From positions 1 to 64,000 of the forward strand of contig NZ_AUHH01000021.1 of assembly GCF_000423085.1 (NCBI RefSeq): a stretch of 64,000 nucleotides of DNA, given 5' to 3'. This DNA comes from Granulicoccus phenolivorans DSM 17626 = NBRC 107789 = JCM 15570 (GTDB lineage: Bacteria > Actinomycetota > Actinomycetes > Propionibacteriales > Propionibacteriaceae). Below are positions 33,710-41,914 of this stretch, piece by piece; position 1 is the first letter of the stretch; each line of letters opens with the position of its first letter. A program made the translations under genes and the position numbers. The notes below the pieces were generated by a model. That model ran no database searches and was not told the DNA's origin. It saw nothing but the letters and a program-made list of their open reading frames with translations.

Positions 33710-34696
33710 TCAGGCCACCTCCGCCGGCGCGACGACCCAAGTATTGCACCGGCCATAGGTGTTCAGCCGGTGGTTGAAGCCCGCCCGGAACCAGCGCTGC
33801 ATCGCCGCCGCGGAGCCGTGGGTTCCCTCCCCGTATTCGACGTCGTTGTTGTCGGCGAACCAGCCCATCAGGTCGGTGTAGTCGGCGTCGGTGACCCCCA
33901 GCTCCCGCCAGGTCGCGCCGAGGAAGACGCCCTGGAAGCAGGTGGCCTGCAGTTCGAGCCGCCGGGAGAGTTCCAGCTGCCCGGCCCGGTCCAGGCCGGC
34001 CTGCCGCTGCGCGTAATCGGCGGTGATCCCGGCCAGCAGCTGCAGATGGTGACCGAACTCGTGGCTGATCAGATTCACATAGCCGTTGCGCACGGTGGCG
34101 TAGAACTTCTTGCCCGGATCATCGGCCAGCGTGTCGACGTAGATCGACTGGTCGTCGGGACAGTAGAACGCGTTGCGCGACTGGGTGCCACAGGCGCTGG
34201 TCACCGTCGCCCGGAAAGTGACCACGGTGGGCGTGGACAGGGTGATCCCCTGGGCGGCCAGGGCCGGCCGGTTCACCGTGACCAGGCAGTTCACGATCTG
34301 CTGGAGATGGTCGGCGAGTTCGTCGTCCGGAATCGGTGGCGTCCGGATGGGCAGCTTCCCGGCCGCGGTCCGGCAGCTCTGCGAGTTCGCCGGGAACCCG
34401 GCGTTGTACAGCCGCGAGGAGGCGGCGGTCATCTGCTGGTGGTCGGCCGGCGGCGGCGCGTCGTCGGCCCGGTAGGTCGGGTCGCCGGGCGGCAGCTGCA
34501 CATCGGGAACCATGGGTTGCCAGGACGGTTCGCTCGCCGACCCGGAGGCGCTGGGGGTCGGCGTGGTCTCCTCGGTCCGCGCCGCCGAGTGCGGGGTCGC
34601 GACGGTGACCAGCAGGATCACGATCGCGACCGCCACGACCAGGCTCAGTCCGACCGCGAGCCCACGGCCCGGGCGGGGCACCGGCGCAGTGGACAT
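33710..34696 (-). CDS. Putative neutral zinc metallopeptidase, copy 2
   Basis: 328 aa. It shares the plan of copy 1: a membrane anchor (LAVGLSLVVAVAIVILLVTV), a Ser/Thr/Pro linker, AFYCPDDQSIYVD and the zinc motif LISHEFGHHLQ, ending in RCNTWVVAP as copy 1 ends in RCNTWVVEP. The two are clearly diverged, so the duplication is old. Both probably work on the outer face of the membrane. The substrate is unknown. The gene lies 38 bases from the glycosylase-family gene upstream. Confidence 0.82.
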   Translation of the reverse strand: MSTAPVPRPGRGLAVGLSLVVAVAIVILLVTVATPHSAARTEETTPTPSASGSASEPSWQPMVPDVQLPPGDPTYRADDAPPPADHQQMTAASSRLYNAGFPANSQSCRTAAGKLPIRTPPIPDDELADHLQQIVNCLVTVNRPALAAQGITLSTPTVVTFRATVTSACGTQSRNAFYCPDDQSIYVDTLADDPGKKFYATVRNGYVNLISHEFGHHLQLLAGITADYAQRQAGLDRAGQLELSRRLELQATCFQGVFLGATWRELGVTDADYTDLMGWFADNNDVEYGEGTHGSAAAMQRWFRAGFNHRLNTYGRCNTWVVAPAEVA

Positions 34697-34734
34697 CGGA
34701 CTCCTCGGCGGACGGCGACAGGTTCCCGGGCAGG

Positions 34735-35610
34735 CTAGCCGACCGCGGCGGCCAACTCGCTCAGGACATCCAGGTGCGCCAGCAATCGGGTCCGCAGCGG
34801 CCGGGCCCGTTCGGCGAATTCGCGTTGCGCGGCGGCGTACGCGGCTCGGCCCGCCGCGGTCTCCACCCGGACCGGCTCGATCCCCCGCTCGGTCAGGTCG
34901 TACGCACTGGCGGCCATGTCCAGCCGGCGGATGTCGCGGGCGAGCTCGAAGCAGTCCACGACCAGCTCCGACTCGATCAGCGGGGACAGCTTGTACGCCG
35001 CCCGGTAGAGATCCATGTTGACGTGCAGGCAGCCCGGCTGATCCAGCGCGAGCTGGGTGTCCCGGGTCGGGGCGTACGCATTGAGCGGTTTGGCCTCGCG
35101 GGTGAAGAAGCGGTACGCGTCGAAGTGACTGCAGACCACCGGGCGCTCCTCCAGGATCCGGGCCAGCCGTTCCGGGTCGAAGCGCAGCGGCAGTTGCGGG
35201 TGGCGGGTGCGCTCGGGGCGCAGCCGGTAGACCATCGCCCATTCGTGCATCCCGAAGCAGCCGTACGCCGGGGCGCGGTCGGCGGTGGCCCGCAGCAGGG
35301 CGGTCAACCGGGCGATCGTGCGGGACCGCTGGGCCACCACGGCGGCGGTGTCCACCCGATATCCATGATCGGTGCGGATGTAGTCGCGCACCTCGGCGTA
35401 CTCCTCGGCGTCCGGCAGTACGCCGGTGTGCCCGGGGTGCCAGCGACGCAACTGGTAGGGCCGGTAGGTGTAGTACTCCCACAGAAAGTCCTCGACCGGA
35501 TCCTTGATGCCCCGGTCGGTGCGCTCGCGATGGCCGACCAGCAGCGTGTCGACGCGTTGCTGATGGCTGTCCCGGCGCTGCCGCCACTCCCCGATCACCT
35601 GCACGTGCAC
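34735..35610 (-). CDS. Actinobacterial '3-methyladenine DNA glycosylase' family protein
   Basis: 291 aa. The characteristic core is GIKDPVEDFLWEYYTYRPYQ followed by LRRWHPG, then GCFGMHEWAMVYR and CLHVNMDLYRAAYKLSP. Databases usually name this family 3-methyladenine DNA glycosylase, but the sequence shows no helix-hairpin-helix or AlkA/MPG catalytic signature that I can identify, so the name should be taken as a label only. A GTG start at 35608-35610 (VHVQVIGEW) fits the beginning of the homologous region; no strong site is seen. Confidence 0.75.
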   Translation of the reverse strand: MHVQVIGEWRQRRDSHQQRVDTLLVGHRERTDRGIKDPVEDFLWEYYTYRPYQLRRWHPGHTGVLPDAEEYAEVRDYIRTDHGYRVDTAAVVAQRSRTIARLTALLRATADRAPAYGCFGMHEWAMVYRLRPERTRHPQLPLRFDPERLARILEERPVVCSHFDAYRFFTREAKPLNAYAPTRDTQLALDQPGCLHVNMDLYRAAYKLSPLIESELVVDCFELARDIRRLDMAASAYDLTERGIEPVRVETAAGRAAYAAAQREFAERARPLRTRLLAHLDVLSELAAAVG

Positions 35611-35743
35611 CGGCCTAGCGTACGCGGGCACCGTTCCCCTCCCCGGTCCACCGGTTGGGAAATGCGGCGAATCCTTGGGACCATAGAGGACGAACCCCCA
35701 CCCCACGCCGCGATCGCCGCCGGTCGCGCACGAGAGGATACTA

Positions 35744-36400
35744 GTGAACATCGTCGACTGGGCCGTGAAGATCATGGGCGACCTGGGCGGCATCGGCGTC
35801 GCGCTGCTGCTGTTCCTGGAGAACGTGTTCCCCCCGATCCCGTCGGAGGTGATCCTGCCGGTCGCGGGCGTGACCGCCGGCACCGGGGTCAACACCTACT
35901 GGGTGATCCTGCTCTGGTCGGTCGTGGGTTCGCTGGCCGGGGCGTACGTGCTGTATGGGCTCGGCCGGGCCTTCGGCGCCGAGCGGGTCCGCTGGCTGTG
36001 CGAGAAGATGCCGCTGCTGGAGGTCGAGGACTTCGACAAGTCGGTGGCCTGGTTCGACAAGCACGGTCGGCTCGGCATCTTCTTCGGCCGGATGGTGCCC
36101 GGGATCCGGTCGCTGATCTCGATCCCGGCCGGGGTCTACAAGATGCCGCTGGGCCAGTTCTCCCTGCTGACCGCGGCCGGGTCGGCGATCTGGAACACCA
36201 TCTTCATCACCTTCGGCTACTTCCTGGGTGAGAACTGGCACATCATCGAGCCGTACACCGACACCATCTCCAACGTGATCTACGTGCTCATCATCGCCCT
36301 GGTGCTGTGGTGGATCATCGCCCGGATCCGGCGGAACGCGCGTCGCGCCCGGGCCGCACAGGACTCGGTCCAGAGCGGTTCGACCGACACCACCGACTGA
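35744..36400 (+). CDS. DedA family membrane protein
   Basis: 218 aa with about five membrane segments and the DedA core: LLFLENVFPPIPSEVILPVA (re-entrant loop with conserved Glu and Pro), then FFGRMVPGIRSLISIPAGVY. DedA proteins scramble or flip undecaprenyl phosphate or phospholipids and affect membrane energetics. The GTG start follows GAGAGGATACTA. It is a single gene, divergent from the 34735-35610 gene. Confidence 0.92.
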   Translation: MNIVDWAVKIMGDLGGIGVALLLFLENVFPPIPSEVILPVAGVTAGTGVNTYWVILLWSVVGSLAGAYVLYGLGRAFGAERVRWLCEKMPLLEVEDFDKSVAWFDKHGRLGIFFGRMVPGIRSLISIPAGVYKMPLGQFSLLTAAGSAIWNTIFITFGYFLGENWHIIEPYTDTISNVIYVLIIALVLWWIIARIRRNARRARAAQDSVQSGSTDTTD

Positions 36401-36510
36401 CCCGCCGCCGCGGCGCAGCCGGCGCCGCTCGCCCCGGCGCCGTGGCGAGGCGCGCCTCTCCCCGGCGGCGGCCGGTGTGGATCCTCCCTGGCCCCAACCC
36501 AACGCACAAT

Positions 36511-36568
36511 CGGATACTTCATATCCGCATCGTGTATCATGGAGTCATAACCGGATATTTCATATCCG
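36511..36568. promoter_or_regulatory. Two copies of a 17-bp palindromic operator before the aldo/keto reductase
   Basis: CGGATAC-TTC-ATATCCG (36511-36527) and CGGATAT-TTC-ATATCCG (36552-36568) lie with centres 41 bp apart, about four helical turns. The second is a perfect 7-3-7 palindrome. A candidate -10 (TATCAT, 36535-36540) sits between them, so a repressor bound to both sites would close the promoter, possibly by looping. Confidence 0.75.
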
Positions 36569-36598
36569 ACCATGCTCCGACATCAGGGAGGGCCCACC

Positions 36599-37486
36599 AT
36601 GAGCACGATCAATCCGCTACTCACACTCAACAACGGCGTCCAGCTCCCCGCCCTGGGCTACGGCGTCTTCCAGACCCCGCCCGAGCAGACCCGCGCCGTT
36701 GTCGAGGAGGCCCTGCGGGTGGGCTACCGCCACATCGACACCGCCGCGGCGTACGGCAACGAGCGCGAGGTGGGCGAGGCGGTACGCCGCAGTGGCCTCG
36801 ACCGCAGCGAGGTGTTCCTGGAGACCAAGATCTGGGTGACCGACTACGGCTATGACCAGACGCTGCACGCCTTCGACAAGTCCGCGGCCAAGCTCGGGGT
36901 CGACACGATCGACCTGCTCCTGTTGCATCAGCCGATGCCGCCGCAGTTCGACCTGACCCTGGCGGCGTACCGGGCGCTGGAAACCCTGCTGGAGCAGGGC
37001 CGGGTCCGCGCCATCGGAGTCAGCAACACCATGCCCGAGGTGCTGGACCGCCTGCTCGCCGAGACCACCGTGGTGCCTGCGGTGAACCAGATCGAGGTCC
37101 ACCCCTACTTTCAACAGCGCGCCCTGCAGCAGGTCCATGCCCGGCACGGGATCCTGACCCAGGCCTGGTCTCCGATCGGTGGCATCACCGTGTACGGCGG
37201 TGGCGAGCGCAGTGCGTTCGAGGATCCGACCCTGACCGAGATCGCGGCCCGGCACGACGCGACCCCGGCCCAGGTGATGCTCGCCTGGCACCGCCAACAG
37301 GGGCGCTCCGCGATCCCCAAGTCGGTCACCCCGGCCCGGATCGCGGAGAACTTTGCCTCCCTGGCGGTGACGCTCAGCGACGAGGAACTCACGCGGATCG
37401 ACGCCCTGGAGACCGGCCATCGCGGCGGCCCCGATCCCGCCTCGATCACCCAGACCACCTTCGACATCCAGATCCCGGAAGCCTGA
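36599..37486 (+). CDS. Aldo/keto reductase
   Basis: 295 aa NADPH-dependent (alpha/beta)8-barrel oxidoreductase. The AKR signatures are YRHIDTAAAYGNEREVG (catalytic Asp and Tyr, about residues 42-58), ETKIW (catalytic Lys), LLLHQPMP (His) and the cofactor motif IPKSVTPARIAENF. GGGAGGGCCCACC sets the ATG. It is followed after 11 bases by a flavin monooxygenase, so the two may act in sequence on a ketone or aldehyde. The two palindromes upstream imply control by a specific repressor, which is not encoded next to it. Confidence 0.93.
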   Translation: MSTINPLLTLNNGVQLPALGYGVFQTPPEQTRAVVEEALRVGYRHIDTAAAYGNEREVGEAVRRSGLDRSEVFLETKIWVTDYGYDQTLHAFDKSAAKLGVDTIDLLLLHQPMPPQFDLTLAAYRALETLLEQGRVRAIGVSNTMPEVLDRLLAETTVVPAVNQIEVHPYFQQRALQQVHARHGILTQAWSPIGGITVYGGGERSAFEDPTLTEIAARHDATPAQVMLAWHRQQGRSAIPKSVTPARIAENFASLAVTLSDEELTRIDALETGHRGGPDPASITQTTFDIQIPEA

Positions 37487-37497
37487 GCGGACGCCGG

Positions 37498-38475
37498 ATG
37501 CGGCACGACCCACTCGACGTCCTGGTGGTCGGCGGCTCGCTGGCCGGGCTGATGGCCGCCATCGCCCTCGTCCGCCAGGGTCACCGGGTGACGGTGCTGG
37601 AGCGCGCGCCCCGGCACCGGCCCTCCGGCGCCTCGTTGGTGGTGCGTGAGGCCGACCTGCGAACGATTCTGGGGGCCGAACACGCCCGCGCTGCGGTCCG
37701 GTCAGCGGGTCCGCGGGACACCCGTCGCGGCACCGACGTGCCCGCGACCTGGGCCGGACTGTACGAGGGGCTGTGCCGCGCGGCGGAAGCGGAGCCCCGG
37801 CTGACCCTGCGGCACGACACCCGGGTCGGCGCGGTCGGCCAGGACGCGAACTCGGTGTGGGTGCAGGCCGGCCGGGAACGACTCGCCGGAGACCTGCTGA
37901 TCGGCGCCGACGGGCACCGCAGCCTGGTCCGCCGCAGCGTCGCCCCGGAACATCCGGATGCCGGCTTTGCCGGATATGTGCTGTGGCTCGGGGTGGCCGC
38001 GGAGCGGGACCTGGCGTACGCGGGCCCCTGGCCGGGCGGACTCGACATCCGTGACTCCGGCGCGCATCTGCTCCTCGGCTACCCCCTCGCGGGCCCGGAC
38101 GGCTCGACCGCCCCGGGGCGGCGGCGCCTGGGCTGGGCCTGGTACGACCGCACCCGCAACGAGGTGTTCCGGGAATTGGGGGCAGTGCGCGGCGGGGTCG
38201 GGCACCACTCGCTGCGGGCGCCCGACCTGCCGCCGGAGGTGATCGACGGGCTGGCCGGCGAGGCCGGCCAGTGGCCGCAGCCGTGGCGATCGGCGATCAC
38301 CGACTCCTTCGGCCGGGTCGACTTCGTCGGAACCCCGATCACCGAATACCTGCCCGAGCGTCTGGTTCGCGGGCGGATGGTCCTGGTCGGTGATGCCGCG
38401 CACGTGCCGACCCCGATGACCGGTCGAGGTTTTGCCACCTCGCTGGACGATGCTGCGGCCCTGGCCGGGTCCTGA
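37498..38475 (+). CDS. FAD-dependent monooxygenase, probably 3'-truncated
   Basis: 325 aa class A flavoprotein. FAD motifs are VLVVGGSLAGLMAAIALVRQ at the start, DLLIGADGHRSLVRR (DG motif) near residue 135, and LVGDAAHVPTPMTGRG (GD motif) near residue 300. Relatives continue for 60-80 residues after the GD motif and helix; here the frame stops right after TSLDDAAALAGS. Directly downstream lies a piece of an unrelated alcohol dehydrogenase, so the end of this gene was probably lost in a deletion. The FAD and substrate parts are complete, so activity cannot be excluded. Confidence 0.8.
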   Translation: MRHDPLDVLVVGGSLAGLMAAIALVRQGHRVTVLERAPRHRPSGASLVVREADLRTILGAEHARAAVRSAGPRDTRRGTDVPATWAGLYEGLCRAAEAEPRLTLRHDTRVGAVGQDANSVWVQAGRERLAGDLLIGADGHRSLVRRSVAPEHPDAGFAGYVLWLGVAAERDLAYAGPWPGGLDIRDSGAHLLLGYPLAGPDGSTAPGRRRLGWAWYDRTRNEVFRELGAVRGGVGHHSLRAPDLPPEVIDGLAGEAGQWPQPWRSAITDSFGRVDFVGTPITEYLPERLVRGRMVLVGDAAHVPTPMTGRGFATSLDDAAALAGS

Positions 38476-38512
38476 CCGGCGTCGGTCCGCCCCGGCCCGG
38501 AACGGCGGGCCG

Positions 38513-38623
38513 GCACCGGTGCGGCGCTACCTGCCGGATCTGAACCGACTGATCTGGGACCGCACGATCAACCCGGGCCGAGTGTTCGACCTGTCGCTGC
38601 CGTTGGAGCAGGCCACCGAGGGC
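38513..38623 (+). pseudogene. C-terminal remnant of a zinc-type alcohol dehydrogenase
   Basis: About 37 codons read APVRRYLPDLNRLIWDRTIN then PGRVFDLSLPLEQATEG, which is the near-terminal segment of MDR alcohol dehydrogenases (INPGKVFDLTLPLEQxAEGY). Nothing of the catalytic or Rossmann parts remains and the frame degenerates on both sides. It marks a deletion that fused the end of the monooxygenase gene to the end of a former dehydrogenase gene. Confidence 0.7.
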
Positions 38624-38750
38624 CGAAGTGCCGTTTCGATGTTCTCGTTGCGCCGCAGCACACTCGAAATGCCCGCTGACTGGACGCCGTCACCGGTGAG
38701 TGCATCGAAACGGTCACCGCGCCCGGTAACCCCTCGCTCTTCGAGGGATT

Positions 38751-39362
38751 TCAGCTCCGGCCTCCCATCAACTGAACGACCAGGGTCTCGGCCAGCCAGG
38801 ACTCCACCTGCGCCGGGGTCCACCCCGCATCGAGCACCAGTGCGGCATACACCCCCTGGGCGGCATAGGCGCGGAAGACCGCCTGCGCGTGCTCGAGCGG
38901 GACCACGAGCTGGTCGGCGACTGAAGCCATGAGCCGGTCCATCACCATGTTCCGACCGCGGAGCTTTCCCTGCAGCAGCCTGCGGGTCTCGGCGTCGCCA
39001 TCCATCGCCGCATCGAGGATCCGGACCACATCGAAGTCGGCTGAGTAGAGCGTGATCAGCCAGTGCGCCGCGCCGCGCAGCCGATCCAGCGGATCCGACT
39101 GCCCCAGCACCTCATCGGCCAGTTCCCGGGCCCGCGCGCGTTCCAGCCAGCGCTCGCAGATCAGATTCAGGATCTCCCGCTTGGCCCCGAAAGCGGCATA
39201 CACGGTGCGGGTGCCGACGCCGGCCCGGCGCGCGATCGCCTCGATGCTGGTCGGACCGTACCCCGCGGTGGCGAACAGCTCCTGCGCAGCATCGGCGACC
39301 CGCAGTCTGGTCGCCTCGGCCTGCTGCTGCCGATACGTCGATCCCTTGACCTCATCCACCAC
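38751..39362 (-). CDS. TetR family transcriptional regulator
   Basis: 203 aa. The HTH reads LFATAGYGPTSIEAIARRAG, then VGTRTVYAAFGAKREILNL (about residues 25-65), and the C-terminal ligand domain resembles TetR_C groups. The start is taken as GTG at 39360-39362: TACTAT lies six bases upstream, which fits a leaderless promoter; an ATG at 39383 is the alternative. It is divergent from the SnoaL-like gene, and the TGCAGTA-C-TACTGCA palindrome between them is the probable binding site for both control and autoregulation. Confidence 0.88.
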   Translation of the reverse strand: MVDEVKGSTYRQQQAEATRLRVADAAQELFATAGYGPTSIEAIARRAGVGTRTVYAAFGAKREILNLICERWLERARARELADEVLGQSDPLDRLRGAAHWLITLYSADFDVVRILDAAMDGDAETRRLLQGKLRGRNMVMDRLMASVADQLVVPLEHAQAVFRAYAAQGVYAALVLDAGWTPAQVESWLAETLVVQLMGGRS

Positions 39363-39387
39363 ACAGGAATAGTATCGATGCATTCAT

Positions 39388-39402
39388 TGCAGTACTACTG
39401 CA
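39388..39402. promoter_or_regulatory. Probable TetR operator
   Basis: TGCAGTA-C-TACTGCA is a perfect 15-bp palindrome in the gap between the TetR gene and the divergent SnoaL-like gene. A further half-like CTGCAG follows at 39407-39412. Confidence 0.7.
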
Positions 39403-39440
39403 CTAACTGCAGAGATGCTGCGAGTCAAGGAGGACTCGTC

Positions 39441-39872
39441 ATGAAAACCTCAGTGGGCGCGCAGGTCGTCGAACGGATCCTGCACGAGGGATTTGCCGGT
39501 GGGGACGCCGACATCGTGGATGAACTGTGTGCCCCCGACATCGTGGAGCACCAATTCGGCCTGGCCGGCACCGGCGCCGAGGCGATCGCGAAGATCAAGC
39601 AGGGCATTCGGGAGGTGCACACCGCGTTCCCGGATCTGACCTTCACCGTCGAGGACGTCGCAACCGCCGGCGACACGGTCTGGGTTCGCGCGGTGGGCCA
39701 CGGCACCAACACCGGCCCCTTCTTCGGTCCACCGACCGGGCGACCGATCCAACTCACCGTGATCGATGTGGCCCGGGTGGTCGACGGCCGGATCGTCGAA
39801 CACTGGGGCGTACCCGACCGCTTCGAGATCCTCGTTCGGCTCGGCAAACTGAGCACACCGCCACGCACCTGA
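39441..39872 (+). CDS. SnoaL/ester cyclase-like (NTF2 fold) protein
   Basis: 143 aa. The pattern ILHEGFAGGDADIVDELCAP, then FPDLTFTVEDVATAGDTVWV, GTNTGPFFG, and VDGRIVEHWGVPDRFEIL is typical of the SnoaL-like polyketide cyclase/ester cyclase group, which also includes dehydratases and isomerases. AAGGAGG lies seven to eight bases before the ATG. The divergent TetR regulator is probably its controller. The substrate is unknown. Confidence 0.87.
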   Translation: MKTSVGAQVVERILHEGFAGGDADIVDELCAPDIVEHQFGLAGTGAEAIAKIKQGIREVHTAFPDLTFTVEDVATAGDTVWVRAVGHGTNTGPFFGPPTGRPIQLTVIDVARVVDGRIVEHWGVPDRFEILVRLGKLSTPPRT

Positions 39873-39936
39873 GCGGCGCAACACCGGCCAAGAAGACCTT
39901 GAATCCGATACCCAGGTACAGGTTTACCGTGGAGGC

Positions 39937-40290
39937 ATGACCCACCACACCCCCTCCGCGGCAGCCCCGACCTGGGTACCGGAATCCTGCACCCTCCCCA
40001 CCGTGGAGCAGCCGCTGCGCGTGCGGGAGTTCGACGACCTGTTCACCGGCTCCCTGCGCACCATCGAGCGCCCCGGCCCGACCACGGCCCGATTGACCCT
40101 GGCGACAGCCGAACCCGCGCAGGTCCGCGACCTCGTCGATCGCGAAGTCGGCTGCTGCAGCTTCTTCACCTTCACCCTCACCCCCGAACCGGACGGGCTC
40201 AGCCTGGGGATCGATGTCCCGGCGACCCGGGTGCCGGTCCTCGACGCCCTGGTCGGGCGCGCCGCCACCCTCGCCGGACTCCCCCGATGA
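39937..40290 (+). CDS. Hypothetical protein coupled to a MerR regulator
   Basis: 117 aa, no family recognised with certainty. A Cys pair sits in VDREVGCCSFFTFTLTPEPD near residue 70, the rest being a small alpha/beta protein. GGAGG precedes the ATG. The stop overlaps the MerR start by four bases, so they are translated together. A Cys pair beside a Cys-bearing MerR protein points to metal or thiol chemistry, but the role is unknown. Confidence 0.75.
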   Translation: MTHHTPSAAAPTWVPESCTLPTVEQPLRVREFDDLFTGSLRTIERPGPTTARLTLATAEPAQVRDLVDREVGCCSFFTFTLTPEPDGLSLGIDVPATRVPVLDALVGRAATLAGLPR

Positions 40291-40751
40291 GCACGTACGC
40301 CGGGTTGCGCCCGGGCCAGGTCGCCGCGGCGGCCGGGGTCAACCTGCAGACCCTGCGCTACTACGAGAACCGCGGCCTGCTCGAGCGGCCCGACCGCAGC
40401 CTGGGCGGCCACCGCCTCTACCGCGCGGACACGGTCACCGTGCTGCGGGTGATCAAGACCGCCCAGCGACTCGGCTTCACCCTCACCGAGATCGCCGAAC
40501 TGCTCGACACCGCCCGGCACCGGCACGGCCCGGGCGCGGGGCACCGGTTTCAGGAACGCGCCCGGCAGCGCCTCACCGATGTCGAGGCCCGGATCGCGGA
40601 ACTGGAACTGATCGCGCAGACCCTGCGCGAGGCGATCGCCGTCGGGTGTGACGACCTGATCGAGTGCGCCGCCGTGCCCGGGTGCCCGCTCCCGTTCGCC
40701 CGCCTGGCCGACTCCGCCGAGCCCGCGCCGGCCGACCGCCCCCGGGGCTGA
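40287..40751 (+). CDS. MerR family regulator with C-terminal Cys cluster
   Basis: 154 aa. The N-terminal winged helix reads VAAAAGVNLQTLRYYENRGL, and a dimerisation helix follows (about 80-115). The C-terminus has GCDDLIECAAVPGCPLPF, i.e. C-x5-C-x5-C, in the position where metal-sensing MerR proteins bind their ion. Which metal cannot be deduced. MerR proteins usually bind a promoter with an extended spacer; the region just upstream of the 117-aa gene (39895-39936) is the likely target. Confidence 0.88.
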   Translation: MSTYAGLRPGQVAAAAGVNLQTLRYYENRGLLERPDRSLGGHRLYRADTVTVLRVIKTAQRLGFTLTEIAELLDTARHRHGPGAGHRFQERARQRLTDVEARIAELELIAQTLREAIAVGCDDLIECAAVPGCPLPFARLADSAEPAPADRPRG

Positions 40752-40773
40752 GGACGACCGCCACCCAGGGGAC

Positions 40774-41829
40774 TCACCCGACCAGCGTGACCCCGGCGTA
40801 CGCGATGCTCGCGACCAGCACGGTGGCCAGCCCCGCGAGCAGGAAGGGGCGTCCGCCGACCCGGATCAGCCGGCGCACCCGCACTCCGCATCCCAGCCCG
40901 AACATCGCGGCGGTCAGCAGCAGGGTCTGCAGCGCCGCCCCGCCCGCGATGACGACCTCGGGCAGGGGGGCGTACGAGCGCAGCAGCACCATGACCAGAA
41001 AGCCGAGCACGAACGGCGGCACGATCGGCGGCAGCGTCGCCCGCCCCCGTACGTCGCGGTCCCCGGTCGCCGCCCGGCGGCGGGCCTGAACGCTGAGTAC
41101 CGCGACCACCGGGGCCAGCATCAGCACCCGGGCGAGCTTCACCAGGACGGCAACGGTCAGCGCCGCCGGCCCGAGCAGGCCGCCGGCCGCGACCACCTGG
41201 GCGACCTCGTGGATCGATCCGCCGGCCCACCGTCCCGCGGTTCGGGGGTCCAGGCCCAGCACCGGCGCCAGCAGCGGCACCACGGCGATCATCAGCGTGC
41301 CGAAGATCACCACCAGCGCCACCGCGGTGACGGTGTCCTCCTCGTCCTCCCCGTCGGGATCGGTCACCCCGGCCACCCCGGCCACCGCGGCGGCACCGCA
41401 GATCGAGAAGCCGCAGGCGATCAGCAGGCGCAGGCCCGGGCGTACCCCGAGCAGGCGACCGAGCAGCAGGGTCCCGCCGATCCCGCCGACCACGATGGCC
41501 ACCACCACCAGCAACATCGGGGCACCCAGGGCCAGTACCTCCCCCAGGACCACGTGCAGGCCGAGGAACACGATCCCGGCCCGCAACAGCTTCTTGGCCG
41601 CGAAGTCGATCCCCGGCGCCAGACGGTCGGGCAGCCACCCCAGATTGGCGAGCACGACGCCGACCACGATCGCCACCAGCATCGGCGACACCCCGGGTGC
41701 GATCAGCCCGATGCCGTACGCGACCCCGGCGACCGCCAGGGCAACCGCGGTCCCGGGCGCGAGCGTACGCAGCACATCGGGAACACGCGGACCGGCCGGC
41801 GCCGGGAGATGGAGCTTCATGGTGCCCAT
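40774..41829 (-). CDS. YeiH-type putative sulfate exporter (PSE family)
   Basis: About 351 aa, with roughly ten membrane segments (PGTAVALAVAGVAYGIGLIA, LLVVVAIVVGGIGGTLLLG, LLIACGFSICGAAAVAGVAG among them). The FSICGAAAV segment is a hallmark of the UPF0324/YeiH family. ATG at 41829 or 41820 are equally likely. It is divergent from a LysR gene with a palindrome between, the same arrangement as yeiH and yeiE in enterobacteria. A role in sulfite or sulfur-compound export is a family-based guess. Confidence 0.87.
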   Translation of the reverse strand: MGTMKLHLPAPAGPRVPDVLRTLAPGTAVALAVAGVAYGIGLIAPGVSPMLVAIVVGVVLANLGWLPDRLAPGIDFAAKKLLRAGIVFLGLHVVLGEVLALGAPMLLVVVAIVVGGIGGTLLLGRLLGVRPGLRLLIACGFSICGAAAVAGVAGVTDPDGEDEEDTVTAVALVVIFGTLMIAVVPLLAPVLGLDPRTAGRWAGGSIHEVAQVVAAGGLLGPAALTVAVLVKLARVLMLAPVVAVLSVQARRRAATGDRDVRGRATLPPIVPPFVLGFLVMVLLRSYAPLPEVVIAGGAALQTLLLTAAMFGLGCGVRVRRLIRVGGRPFLLAGLATVLVASIAYAGVTLVG

Positions 41830-41874
41830 CGTGTCCGGACCGCGCACCTCGCAGTAGGGGCAGTTCTCACCCGG

Positions 41875-41895
41875 GTCACAAGCTAATCTTGTGAC
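41875..41895. promoter_or_regulatory. Perfect palindrome between YeiH and LysR genes
   Basis: GTCACAAG-CTAAT-CTTGTGAC, arms of eight with a five-base centre, contains a LysR-type T-N11-A core. It lies between the two divergent starts and is the expected regulator binding site. Confidence 0.75.
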
Positions 41896-41914
41896 ACATG
41901 ATCGAGAGGTGGGA

